Shown here: positions 1 through 8,752 of the stretch, piece by piece | Layout of the letters: the number at the start of each line of letters is the position of its first letter | How positions within the stretch are numbered: position 1 is the stretch's first letter | Source of the DNA: DATATV01 sp036268615 | GTDB taxonomy: Bacteria; Actinomycetota; Actinomycetes; Mycobacteriales; Pseudonocardiaceae | Direction of reading: 5' to 3' | Assembly: GCA_036268615.1 (NCBI GenBank) | Contig: DATATV010000039.1 | Span: 124,001 to 188,000 of the forward strand | DNA: 64,000 bases | Notes under the pieces: model-generated | The model's database searches: none | Seen by the model: only the letters and a program-made list of their open reading frames with translations | What the model was told of the DNA's origin: nothing | Translations under genes and position numbers: made by a program

Positions 1-732
1 CCGAACGTGCTGGTCGGCGTCGTGCTGGGTGCCGCGGTCGTGTTCATGTTCTCCGGCCTGGCGGTGAACGCGGTGGCCCGAGCGGCCGGCGCGGTCGTCT
101 ACGAGGTGCGCCGCCAGTTCCGCGAGCACCCGGGCATCATGGGCGGCACCGAGCGGCCGGAGTACGGCCGCGTGGTGGACATCTGCACCCGCGACGCCCT
201 GCGTGAGCTGGCCACTCCGGGCCTGCTCGCGGTCTTCGCGCCGATCGCGGTCGGCTTCGGTCTCGGCGTCGGCCCGCTGGCCGGCTACCTGGCCGGCGCG
301 ATCGCCACCGGCACCCTGATGGCCGTCTTCCTGGCCAACTCGGGTGGCGCCTGGGACAACGCGAAGAAGCTGGTCGAGGACGGCAACCACGGTGGCAAGG
401 GCTCGGAGGCGCACGCCGCCACCGTGGTCGGCGACACCGTCGGCGACCCGTTCAAGGACACCGCGGGCCCGGCGATCAACCCGTTGATCAAGGTGATGAA
501 CCTGGTTTCGGTGCTGATCGCGCCGGCCGTGGTCGCGTTCTCCTACGGCACGGACGACAACGCGGCGGTGCGGATCATCATCGCGCTGGTCGCGCTGGCG
601 GTCATCGTGGCCGCGGTGATCGTGTCCAAGCGGCGGGCCTCGGTGCTCAACGACAACCCCGAGGACGGGCCCGGCACCGGTAGCACCGGTCCGGAGATCC
701 CGACCGAGGACAAGGTCAGCAACGACGCCTGA
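1..732 (+). CDS. hppA: K+-stimulated/proton-translocating inorganic pyrophosphatase, C-terminal part
   Basis: This is the C-terminal 243 residues of a membrane-bound pyrophosphatase that couples pyrophosphate hydrolysis to ion export across the plasma membrane. The reading frame is open to the left edge, so the start lies outside the window; the GTG at 7 is an internal Val codon. Several membrane segments are visible, and the late family signature is clear: NSGGAWDNAKK near residue 120 and GDTVGDPFKDTAGPAINP near residue 150, whose Asp/Lys residues bind Mg-pyrophosphate. The last 30 residues (ending EDKVSNDA) are a polar tail of the kind often seen in actinobacterial members. Identification is firm; whether it pumps H+ or Na+ cannot be judged without the missing part. 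Confidence 0.96.
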   Translation, partial: PNVLVGVVLGAAVVFMFSGLAVNAVARAAGAVVYEVRRQFREHPGIMGGTERPEYGRVVDICTRDALRELATPGLLAVFAPIAVGFGLGVGPLAGYLAGAIATGTLMAVFLANSGGAWDNAKKLVEDGNHGGKGSEAHAATVVGDTVGDPFKDTAGPAINPLIKVMNLVSVLIAPAVVAFSYGTDDNAAVRIIIALVALAVIVAAVIVSKRRASVLNDNPEDGPGTGSTGPEIPTEDKVSNDA

Positions 733-748
733 CCGACGGATCAGCTGG

Positions 749-780
749 CCAGGGCTCGTCCCCCCGGGGGCGGGCCCTGG
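749..780. terminator. hairpin after hppA
   Basis: Arms CCAGGGC (749-755) and GCCCTGG (774-780) enclose a second C5/G5 pairing. It starts 16 nt after the hppA stop, so it probably ends hppA transcription. There is no clear T-run. Confidence 0.7.
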
Positions 781-857
781 TCGGTCTCGGCGTTCGCGAC
801 ACTTCTGTGTCCGGTTCGATCTCGCCTTCGTTCGAACTGATGTTCTACATTGTCGGT

Positions 858-1439
858 GTGCGCCAGCTCTCGTTCTACTCGGCTGAGGCCAGTCCGCCAC
901 GGACCGGTGACCTCGCCGGAGTGCTGTGCGGGCCCGGTCAGGCGGTCGGCTTCGGCGGCGGGATCGCCGCCCGGCTGACCGTCGTGCTCGGCGAGTCGTG
1001 GCGGGCCAGGGCACTGGTGGCCGCCTGTGCGCAGCGCGTGGTGGCTGCCGCGACGTACGTGTCCGAGCAGGGCGAACCGCTGGTCCGCACGCCGTTCCGC
1101 AAGGACCTGGCGCCGCTGGCCGGGGGCTGGCTGCGGGACGAGCTGAAGGCGGTACCCGAGCGGTTCGCGCTGGACGGTGGCACCCTGCGGATGTGGGCGC
1201 TGGTCGCCGGCCAGTGGTCGGACACCGGTTATCTGCTCGGCCTCGACCCCGACGGCGAACAGACCCACGAGCGTCTGCTGGCCGCGCTGGCCACCGCCGG
1301 CCTGCCCGCGGCGCTGCTGCACCCACGCGGCGGCGACCCGGCGATCCGGGTGACCGGCGCGCGGCGGCTGGCCCGGCTGGCCGAACTCGTCGGCGATCGA
1401 CCGGCCGGTGTACCGGCCGAGGCGTGGCCGGCCGGTTGA
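858..1439 (+). CDS. conserved actinobacterial hypothetical protein
   Basis: A 193-residue cytosolic protein of unknown function lying between hppA and topA, a place where actinobacteria commonly carry a conserved uncharacterised gene. No signal peptide, membrane segment or catalytic motif is recognisable; it is rich in Ala/Leu/Arg with two pairs of predicted helices. The start is uncertain. GTG at 858 (VRQLSFYSAE) is preferred because a TACATT -10-like hexamer sits 6 nt upstream, which would fit a leaderless mRNA. In-frame ATG 840 and GTG 807 are alternatives. I do not recognise the family, so no role is assigned. Confidence 0.7.
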   Translation: MRQLSFYSAEASPPRTGDLAGVLCGPGQAVGFGGGIAARLTVVLGESWRARALVAACAQRVVAAATYVSEQGEPLVRTPFRKDLAPLAGGWLRDELKAVPERFALDGGTLRMWALVAGQWSDTGYLLGLDPDGEQTHERLLAALATAGLPAALLHPRGGDPAIRVTGARRLARLAELVGDRPAGVPAEAWPAG

Positions 1440-1730
1440 TCCGTGGCCGGTCGACGCGCATGATCGACCAGCGGCTGGTCAGCGGGTCTGATTGCCGGAT
1501 CGGGAACGGCGTGGTCAATTGGGCCGTTAGGGTGAAAACGGTTGTCGACAGTGTGACGTTGGCCGATTAGGCGAATCACTCGAACAACTGTTCCGATGGG
1601 CTAAACACGGTCACCACCCGCGACGATGCGCGGGGGCGGCCGGCGAGTCGCCGACCACCTGGGCGTCACACGGTGGCGAACTCGGTGCACACTGGCGGAC
1701 CGGTACCCCGGTAGGAGAGGGCAGGACAGA

Positions 1731-4508
1731 GTGGCAGGGACGGCACGGAGTAAGAACGGCGGCGGGACGAACGGGTCCGGCGGCCTTCGACGGCTGGTGA
1801 TTGTCGAGTCCCCCGCGAAGGCCGGCAAGATCGCCTCTTATCTGGGCGCCGGTTACGTGGTGCAGTCCTCCCGGGGACACATCCGCGACCTCCCGCGCAA
1901 GGCCGCCGAGGTGCCGGCCAAGTACAAGGGCGAGTCCTGGTCCAACCTGGGCGTGAACGTGGACAATGGCTTCGAGCCGATCTACATCGTCACCCCGGAC
2001 AAGAAGGCCACGGTCGCCGAGCTCAAGGAAGCCCTCAAGGACGTCGACGAGCTCTACCTCGCGACAGACGGTGACCGCGAGGGCGAGGCCATCGCGTGGC
2101 ACCTGTTGGAGGCGCTGCGGCCCAAGATCCCGGTCCGCCGGATGGTCTTCCACGAGATCACCGAGCCGGCGATCCTGGCCGCCGTGGCCAACCCGCGTGA
2201 GCTGGACCTGAGCCTGGTCGACGCCCAGGAGACCCGGCGGATCGTGGACCGGCTCTACGGCTACGAGGTGTCGCCGGTCCTCTGGAAGAAGATCATGCCC
2301 AAGCTCTCCGCCGGCCGCGTGCAGTCGGTGGAGATCCGGATCGTGGTCGACCGCGAGCGGGAGCGGATGGCCTTCGTCGCCGCCTCCTACTGGGACCTCA
2401 ACGCCACCCTGGACGCCGGCCCGGACACCACGCCGCGGGCGTTCGGTGCCCGGCTGACCGCGGTCGACGGGGTCCGGCTGGCCACCGGCCGGGACTTCGC
2501 CCAGAACGGCCAGCTCAAGGAGGGCCTGACCGGCAAGGACGTGCGGTTGCTCGCCGAGGGCGACGCGCGCCGGCTGGTCGACTCGCTGACCGGTGCGTCG
2601 CTGGCGGTGTCCTCGGTCGAGGAGAAGCCCTACACGCGCAAGCCGTATCCGCCGTTCATGACCTCGACGTTGCAGCAGGAGGGCGGCACCAAGCTGCGGT
2701 TCTCCATCGACCGGGTGATGCGGGTCGCCCAGCGGCTGTACGAGAACGGCTACATCACCTACATGCGTACCGACTCGACCACCCTGTCGCAGACCGCGCT
2801 GACCGCGGCCCGCTCGCAGGCCACCGAGCTGTACGGCAGCGAGTACGTGCCGGCCCAGCCCCGGCTCTACGACCGCAAGGTGAAGAACGCCCAGGAGGCG
2901 CACGAGGCGATCCGCCCGGCCGGCGAGGTGTTCCGCACCCCCGGCCAGCTGGCCAGCGAGCTGGCGCCCGACGAGTTCCGGCTCTACGAGCTGATCTGGC
3001 AGCGCACCATCGCCTCCCAGATGTCCGACGCCCGCGGCACCACGATGAGCGTGCGGATCACCGGCACCGCGGCCAGCGGCGAGGAGTGCACGTTCTCCGC
3101 ATCCGGCCGGACCATCACCTTCCCCGGCTTCCTGAAGGCCTACGTCGAGTCGGTGGACACCGAGGCCGGCGGCGAGGCGGACGACGAGGAGCGCAGGCTG
3201 CCGCGGCTGGCCAAGGGCCAGGACATCACCGCCACCAAGCTGACCGCCGACGGCCACAGCACCAGCCCGCCGCCGCGCTACACCGAGCGCAGCCTGGTCA
3301 AGACGCTGGAGGAGCTGGGCATCGGCCGGCCCTCGACCTACGCGACCACGATCAACACCATCCAGGAGCGCGGCTACATCTGGACCAAGGGCTCCGCGCT
3401 GGTGCCATCCTGGGTCGCGTTCTCGGTGGTGGGCCTGCTGGAGCGGCACTTCGGCCGGCTGGTCGACTACGACTTCACCGCGTCCATGGAGGACGAGCTG
3501 GACCGGATCGCCAACGGCCACGAGGGCCGGACGAACTGGCTGTCCGGCTTCTACTTCGGCGGCGAGACCGGCCCGGCCGACTCGGTGGAGCGGGCCGGCG
3601 GCCTGAAGAAGCTCGTCGGCACCGGCGTGGACGACATCGACGCCCGCGAGGTCAACTCGATCCCGATGTTCGCCGACGAGGAAGGCCGGCAGATCGTCGT
3701 CCGGGTCGGTCGTTACGGCCCCTACCTCGAACGCGAGGTGGACGGTCAGTCGCAGCGGGCCAACCTGCCCGACGACCTGCCTCCCGACGAGCTGAGCCTG
3801 GAGCTGGCGGAGAAGCTGTTCGCCACCCCGCAGGAGGGCCGCCCGCTGGGCGTCGACCCGGTCAGCGGGCACGACATCGTGGCCAAGGAGGGCCGGTTCG
3901 GGCCCTACGTCACCGAGGTGCTGCCCGAGGACGAGGCGGAGCTGCCGCCGCCCAAGGGCTCCAAGAAGCCGGTGAAGGTGAAGCCGCGCACCGGCTCGCT
4001 GTTCAAGTCGATGGCGCTGGACACGATCACCCTGGACGACGCGCTCAAGCTGCTGTCGCTGCCCCGGGTGGTGGGCACCGACCCGGCCAGCGGCGAGGAG
4101 ATCACCGCGCAGAACGGCCGCTACGGCCCGTACCTGAAGAAGGGCACGGACTCCCGCTCGCTGGGCGGCGAGGACGAGCTGTTCTCGGTCACCCTTGAGC
4201 AGGCGCTGAAGATCTATTCCGAGCCCAAGAAGCGCGGCCGGGCCGCCGCGGCCAGCGCCCCACCGCTGCGCGAGCTGGGCAACGACCCGGTGTCGGGCAA
4301 GCAGATGGTGGTCAAGGACGGCCGGTTCGGCCCGTACGTGACCGACGGCGAGACCAACGCGTCGCTGCGCAAGACTGACAGCGTCGAGGAACTGACCGAC
4401 GAGCGCGGCGCCGAACTGCTCGCCGAGCGGCGGGCCAAGGGCCCGGTGACGAAGAAGCGGGCGCCGGCCAGCACCCGCCGCAAGACCCCGGCGAAGTCCA
4501 AGTCCTGA
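1731..4508 (+). CDS. topA: type IA DNA topoisomerase I
   Basis: Relaxes negative supercoils by single-strand passage. The 925-residue protein starts with a TOPRIM domain (RRLVIVESPAKA; acidic DGDREGE), then the central cleavage domain with YMRTDSTTLS, where Tyr344 is the expected nucleophile. The C-terminus holds several Topo_C repeats (pattern GRYGPYL / GRFGPYV, about every 80 residues) and a Lys/Arg-rich tail, as in mycobacterial TopA; there are no zinc-finger cysteines. GTG 1731 is chosen over the upstream-open frame because GGAGAGG (1713-1719) is well placed and the sequence before it lacks family similarity. Length matches actinobacterial TopA. It ends at a bidirectional terminator shared with the convergent lipase gene. 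Confidence 0.97.
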   Translation: MAGTARSKNGGGTNGSGGLRRLVIVESPAKAGKIASYLGAGYVVQSSRGHIRDLPRKAAEVPAKYKGESWSNLGVNVDNGFEPIYIVTPDKKATVAELKEALKDVDELYLATDGDREGEAIAWHLLEALRPKIPVRRMVFHEITEPAILAAVANPRELDLSLVDAQETRRIVDRLYGYEVSPVLWKKIMPKLSAGRVQSVEIRIVVDRERERMAFVAASYWDLNATLDAGPDTTPRAFGARLTAVDGVRLATGRDFAQNGQLKEGLTGKDVRLLAEGDARRLVDSLTGASLAVSSVEEKPYTRKPYPPFMTSTLQQEGGTKLRFSIDRVMRVAQRLYENGYITYMRTDSTTLSQTALTAARSQATELYGSEYVPAQPRLYDRKVKNAQEAHEAIRPAGEVFRTPGQLASELAPDEFRLYELIWQRTIASQMSDARGTTMSVRITGTAASGEECTFSASGRTITFPGFLKAYVESVDTEAGGEADDEERRLPRLAKGQDITATKLTADGHSTSPPPRYTERSLVKTLEELGIGRPSTYATTINTIQERGYIWTKGSALVPSWVAFSVVGLLERHFGRLVDYDFTASMEDELDRIANGHEGRTNWLSGFYFGGETGPADSVERAGGLKKLVGTGVDDIDAREVNSIPMFADEEGRQIVVRVGRYGPYLEREVDGQSQRANLPDDLPPDELSLELAEKLFATPQEGRPLGVDPVSGHDIVAKEGRFGPYVTEVLPEDEAELPPPKGSKKPVKVKPRTGSLFKSMALDTITLDDALKLLSLPRVVGTDPASGEEITAQNGRYGPYLKKGTDSRSLGGEDELFSVTLEQALKIYSEPKKRGRAAAASAPPLRELGNDPVSGKQMVVKDGRFGPYVTDGETNASLRKTDSVEELTDERGAELLAERRAKGPVTKKRAPASTRRKTPAKSKS

Positions 4509-4530
4509 CGCCCGCCGGATCGACTACACC

Positions 4531-4559
4531 GCGGCCCTGACCTCGACGGTCAGGGCCGC
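4531..4559. terminator. bidirectional terminator between topA and patatin gene
   Basis: Perfect 11-bp stem: GCGGCCCTGAC at 4531-4541 and its complement at 4549-4559, with a 7-nt loop, between two convergent genes (topA stop at 4508, patatin stop at 4567). Confidence 0.85.
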
Positions 4560-4566
4560 GGGAGTT

Positions 4567-5529
4567 TCAGTAGGTCACCTGCCGGAGGAACTTCTGCCCG
4601 GCGGCCTGGCCGTTGCCGAACAACGTCTGCTGCTGCGCGGCGGTCAGTCCGAAGTCCAATGAGGACACTCCGGTGGTGTCCACCAAGATCGTCCGCTGGT
4701 TCACGCCCTCGTCGTCGAGGTGATAGCGGTTCCACTCCGACAGCAGCGTCGACACCGTGTTGATCACCAGTCCCGGCGCGGTGGCGACCGGCTTGTCCAC
4801 GGCGCGCGGCTCACCGGTCAGCTTGACCCCCCAGGTGGGCCAGCGGGACGGTTTGCCGTCGGTGCGGTCGAACACGGTGATCGGGAAGTTCGACAGCAGC
4901 CCGCCGTCCACCCAGGTGACCTTGCCGCCGGTGCCGGTGGCGAACTCGACCGGCCGGAAGAAGAACGGGTAGGACATCGACGCGCGCACCGCGTCCACGA
5001 TCAGCTGGTCGTCGGCGGGCCGGCCGTACTCGCTGTAGTCCCAGGGCAGCCGCACCAGGCAGTGCCGGGACAGGTCACTGGTGTGCACGACCAGGCCGTA
5101 GCGCTGGTAGTCCTGCAGGGAGCTGTCCGAGTCGTCCAGCCGCAGGTCGCCGAACTTCGTGACGCCGACCGCCTCCAGTACCGGCCCGAGCCATTCGTAC
5201 AGGTAGTCGCCGGTGTGCGCGCCCTTGTGCAGCAGCACCTCGACGCCCTCGCCGACCGGGCCGGTGACCCGCTCCAGGAACGGTCCGTCCTCGAACCGTC
5301 GGTAGTCGCACGACTTCATCACGGCTTCGAGTTTGTGCAGGTCCTCGCCGGCCCGCTGATAGGCCGCGAGCAGCGCCGCGGCGATCGCACCGGCGCTGGT
5401 GCCGGCGATCCGCTCGAACCGGTAGCCGGCGTCGACCAGTTCCAGAGCCGCGCCCAGCAGGCCGATCCCTTTGACACCGCCACCTTCCAAGACGAGATCG
5501 ACGCTCTTCGACTTGCCCTGGCGCATCAC
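4567..5529 (-). CDS. patatin-like phospholipase family protein
   Basis: A 320-residue hydrolase of the patatin/cPLA2 family (Ser-Asp dyad lipid acyl hydrolase). The oxyanion-hole loop EGGGVKGIGLLG is at about residue 15, the nucleophile elbow GTSAGA at about 43, and the catalytic Asp in WVDGGLLSNFP at about 210. No signal peptide or membrane segment is seen, so it is likely cytosolic or membrane-associated. GTG 5529 and the adjacent ATG 5526 both fit; GAGAGGCGG lies about 8 nt upstream. Physiological substrate unknown. It is convergent with topA and transcribed alone. Confidence 0.9.
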   Translation of the reverse strand: MMRQGKSKSVDLVLEGGGVKGIGLLGAALELVDAGYRFERIAGTSAGAIAAALLAAYQRAGEDLHKLEAVMKSCDYRRFEDGPFLERVTGPVGEGVEVLLHKGAHTGDYLYEWLGPVLEAVGVTKFGDLRLDDSDSSLQDYQRYGLVVHTSDLSRHCLVRLPWDYSEYGRPADDQLIVDAVRASMSYPFFFRPVEFATGTGGKVTWVDGGLLSNFPITVFDRTDGKPSRWPTWGVKLTGEPRAVDKPVATAPGLVINTVSTLLSEWNRYHLDDEGVNQRTILVDTTGVSSLDFGLTAAQQQTLFGNGQAAGQKFLRQVTY

Positions 5530-5729
5530 GGGATTACCGCCTCTCGGTCGTTGCGGTGGATCTACCCCCCGCTCGCTTGAGACGAGTCACGACGTGACCG
5601 GGTTCACTTTCCCGGCGTGATCCGAGTCACCCGCCGAGCACTGTCGGAAGTTGGTCCGCAGGACCCGACCACACCGGCCGATTCCGGCGCACAATGGGGT
5701 ACTGGCGGTTGTGGGCGGAGGCGAGTCCG

Positions 5730-6389
5730 GTGGCGGACATCAGCAGCACGCGCGCGGTTCCCGGGCCCGGCGAGCCCGTCCCCACGCCGGTCCCGGCGCG
5801 GAAACCGCCCACCGGTTTTGTCGACCAACTGATCGGCGCGGACGGCACCCAGGACCCGCCGCCGCTCCCGTGGCGGTCCGATCCGCTCAGCGGCCTGGTC
5901 ACCGGCGAGTTGTTCGTGCTGAACCCGCCCGGCGTGGGCGACGGCGACCCGGCGGTGTGGATACCGGAGGAACTGGCCCGCTACATCGACCCGGCCAACA
6001 GCCGCCGCCGAGCCGTCCGCCGGCCCGCCACCAGGGCGAACGTGCGCTTACCCGGGACGCCGGTGGAAATCGCGCCCGCCGGTGCGGCGGCGTTCGGCCG
6101 GCCGCTGCCGCAGCGGCCCACCGCGACCGCGTCCAGCCCGTACGTCCAGGCACTGCCCGTCTCGGCCGGTCGGGGAGCCCCGGGCTTCGCCACCCCCACC
6201 TACATCGCGCCGGCGCGCGGCACCGCCAGTCGGCCCGCCGCGATCCGGCCGACAACCCCCCGCGCGCGGCCCGCCGGCCGGACCCGGCGACGACGGGCCG
6301 GCGCCGGCCGCGCGGTGTTCTTCATCCTCGTGGTGCTGGTGTTCCTGGCCATCCTGTTCAGCAACTACTTCACCGGCCTGGGCAAGTAG
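5730..6389 (+). CDS. Pro/Arg-rich protein with a single C-terminal membrane anchor
   Basis: A 219-residue protein of unknown function. Residues 1-70 are Pro-rich and contain a conserved-looking FVDQLIGADGTQDPPPLPW segment; the middle is a basic, Ala/Pro/Arg-rich linker; the last 25 residues form one hydrophobic helix (VFFILVVLVFLAILF) following a RRRR stretch, which suggests a tail-anchored, mostly cytosolic protein. GTG 5730 is preferred over ATG 5694 because GGAGGCGA (5717-5724) is well spaced from it. It stands alone between the divergent patatin gene and the MFS/kinase fusion gene. No family recognised. Confidence 0.7.
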   Translation: MADISSTRAVPGPGEPVPTPVPARKPPTGFVDQLIGADGTQDPPPLPWRSDPLSGLVTGELFVLNPPGVGDGDPAVWIPEELARYIDPANSRRRAVRRPATRANVRLPGTPVEIAPAGAAAFGRPLPQRPTATASSPYVQALPVSAGRGAPGFATPTYIAPARGTASRPAAIRPTTPRARPAGRTRRRRAGAGRAVFFILVVLVFLAILFSNYFTGLGK

Positions 6390-6586
6390 GCCGGCTCCGG
6401 TGCGGGTGGCGGGCGACCGACCAGCCGGTTCGCCATCGGGGTCGGCAACCTCACGGTCGCCGGCCGGGACAAAACGGAGACGGTGGCCGGTCGCCGGGCT
6501 AGGGTCTCGACCAAGGTCGGGGACGGAGTTCGAGGGCTTGCGTCGGTGCGTCCGGAACGCGTGGTTACGCTTGTGAGGACGCTGCG

Positions 6587-8752
6587 GTGCTGGTGGCCGG
6601 ACGGCGCGTGGTTGGGCAAGGGGTGAGCGCTATCAGCCGCGATGGGCAGGTGGAGGACCAGGCCGGGCCAGTAGGCCCGGCCGAGTCGGACGCGTCCACG
6701 TCCCACCGGGTGCGCAGTGTGCTGGCGATCCGGGCGTTCCGGCGACTGTGGGGCGTCACGTACCTGCTCAGCCTGGCCGACTGGCTGTCCCTGATGGCGC
6801 TGACCGGACTGGTCACCGCCCTCACCAAGAGCTACCTGGCGCAGAGCTTCGGGTTCAGCGCGGTGGTCGCCACCCAGTTGCTGCCCGGCCTGCTGTTCGC
6901 CCCGCTGGGCGGGGTGTTCGCCGACCGGTTCGACCGCCGCAAGGTGATGATCGTGGTGGACCTGATCCGCTGCGCGCTGTTCCTGTCGATCGCCGCGGTG
7001 GGCACGTGGTGGTGGCTGCTGGCGGCCAACTTCCTGATCGGCTGCAGCTCGATGATGTGGATCCCGGCCAAGGACTCGGCCGTGCCCAACCTGCTGCGCC
7101 GCAAGGACCAGGTGGAGACGGCCACCCAGCTGGGCCTGGTGATGACCTACGGCATCTCGGTGGTCAGTGCCGCCGGGCTGTACTCGCTGGTCACCGGCAT
7201 CGGCAGCAACCTGCACCTGTACGCGGGCGACAACCTCGGCGTCGCCCGGATCATCGTGATCATCAACGGCATGCTCTACCTGATCGCCGCGCTGATCGTC
7301 GGGTTCCGCATCCCCGAGCTGTCCGGCCGCGCCCACGTCGCGCCCAAACCGGACAAACCTGGCGACCAGCCCGGCGAACCCAGCCAGTCGATGTTCAGCG
7401 GCCTGGCCCAGTTCATCCGGTCCACCCCGCTGATCCGCGGCCTGCTGCTGGGCATGCTCGGCGCGTTCGCGTCCGGCGGTGCGGTGATCGGCACCGCGCA
7501 CGTCTACGCGACCAGCGTCGGCGGCGGCGAGTCCAGCTTCGGCGCGTTGTTCGTCGCGCTGTTCGTCGGCCTCGCCGTCGGCATGGCCACCTCGCCCCGG
7601 CTGGCCCGGCGAATGTCGCACAACCGGCTGTTCGGCGTGGCCATCGTGTTCGCCGGCCTCGGCCTGGTGCTGGTCGCGGTGTCGCCGCACCTCTGGTTCT
7701 CGCTGGCCACCGCGGCCATCGTCGGCGCCGGCGCCGGGGTGGCCTTCCTGACCGGCATCACCATCATCGGCTCGCAGGTCGAGGACTCGATCCGCGGCCG
7801 GGTGAACGCGCTCTACCAGGCGTTGATGAAGGTCGTGCTGTTCGCCTCGGTGCTGATCACGCCGCTGCTGGTGGCGCTGGTGCAGCCCAGGGACGTGACC
7901 GTGTTCGGCGACCACATCCAGGTCGACGGCACCCGCCCGGTGCTGCTGGGCGCTGGTCTGCTGGCCTCGATCGCCGGCGTGTTCGCCTACCGGCAGATGG
8001 GCGACCGCAGCACCGAACCGATCATGGCCAACCTGCTCTCCGCGCTGCGCCGCCGGCCGCGGCGGGCGGTCAAGGGCCTGCTCATCTCGGTCGAGGGCGA
8101 CACCCGGCAGGACACCGCGATCCAGGCCAGCAAACTGGCCGAGTGGCTGGATGCCGGGGTCCGCCCGGCCCGACTGGCCAGCGACCCGGCCCTGGACGAG
8201 GGCCGGATGCTCGCCGTGCTGGCCGGTGGCAAGCTCACCGGCGTCCGCGCGCACGCCCTGGTGGCCGCCGCCGTGCGCGCCGAGGTGGTCGAGCGCACCG
8301 TGCTGCCCGCCCTGGACGCCGGCGACCTGGTGGTGATGGAGCGCTACGTCGACTCGCCGATCGCGCAGGTCGGTGCGGTGGGCAAACTGGAGACCGAGGA
8401 GCTGGAGGGCCTGGCCGACTGGGCCACCGGCTGGCTGCGCCCGGACCTGACCGTGCTGCTGGACCGGGACCCGGCGTCGCTGCCGCACGGCGAGAACGGC
8501 AAGACCACCGGCATCAACAGCGTGGAGCACCACTGGCGGGTGCAGCGGCTGCTCTCCCAGATGGCCGCCGCCGACCCGGACCGCTACCTGGTGGTGGACG
8601 GCGACGGCACCGACGAGGAGGTGGCCGAGCGTGTCCGCACCGCGATCCTGCCGCTGCTCGCCGCCCGCGGCGTCTACCCCGAGCTGACCTCCACCGAAAC
8701 GGCCACCCCGGCCGCCGCGGCCGAGGGCGACCTGACCCCGGCGGACACCTGA
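6587..8752 (+). CDS. MFS permease fused to a degenerate thymidylate-kinase-like domain
   Basis: 721 residues in two parts. Residues about 45-475 form a 10-12 helix MFS permease with motif A (GGVFADRFDRRK at 108-119). Residues about 496-695 resemble dTMP kinase in layout (central strand LLISVEG, ERYVDSPIAQ, LTVLLDRDP), but the P-loop that should read GxxGxGK(S/T) is GDTRQDTA: its glycines and the catalytic Lys are gone. DRY/H has become ERY, and the Arg-rich lid is missing. MFS/dTMP-kinase fusions beside holB are known in actinobacteria; here the kinase part looks inactive, so essential Tmk is presumably encoded elsewhere. GTG 6587 follows GAGGA (6575-6579) by 7 nt. The stop overlaps the holB start (TGATG), so the two are translationally coupled. 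Transport substrate unknown. Confidence 0.85.
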   Translation: MLVAGRRVVGQGVSAISRDGQVEDQAGPVGPAESDASTSHRVRSVLAIRAFRRLWGVTYLLSLADWLSLMALTGLVTALTKSYLAQSFGFSAVVATQLLPGLLFAPLGGVFADRFDRRKVMIVVDLIRCALFLSIAAVGTWWWLLAANFLIGCSSMMWIPAKDSAVPNLLRRKDQVETATQLGLVMTYGISVVSAAGLYSLVTGIGSNLHLYAGDNLGVARIIVIINGMLYLIAALIVGFRIPELSGRAHVAPKPDKPGDQPGEPSQSMFSGLAQFIRSTPLIRGLLLGMLGAFASGGAVIGTAHVYATSVGGGESSFGALFVALFVGLAVGMATSPRLARRMSHNRLFGVAIVFAGLGLVLVAVSPHLWFSLATAAIVGAGAGVAFLTGITIIGSQVEDSIRGRVNALYQALMKVVLFASVLITPLLVALVQPRDVTVFGDHIQVDGTRPVLLGAGLLASIAGVFAYRQMGDRSTEPIMANLLSALRRRPRRAVKGLLISVEGDTRQDTAIQASKLAEWLDAGVRPARLASDPALDEGRMLAVLAGGKLTGVRAHALVAAAVRAEVVERTVLPALDAGDLVVMERYVDSPIAQVGAVGKLETEELEGLADWATGWLRPDLTVLLDRDPASLPHGENGKTTGINSVEHHWRVQRLLSQMAAADPDRYLVVDGDGTDEEVAERVRTAILPLLAARGVYPELTSTETATPAAAAEGDLTPADT

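Noticed and set aside
1611..3872. 753-codon minus-strand open frame across topA
   Set aside because: Antisense shadow of topA caused by high third-position G/C; its translation is low-complexity and no known family appears, while topA is unmistakable.
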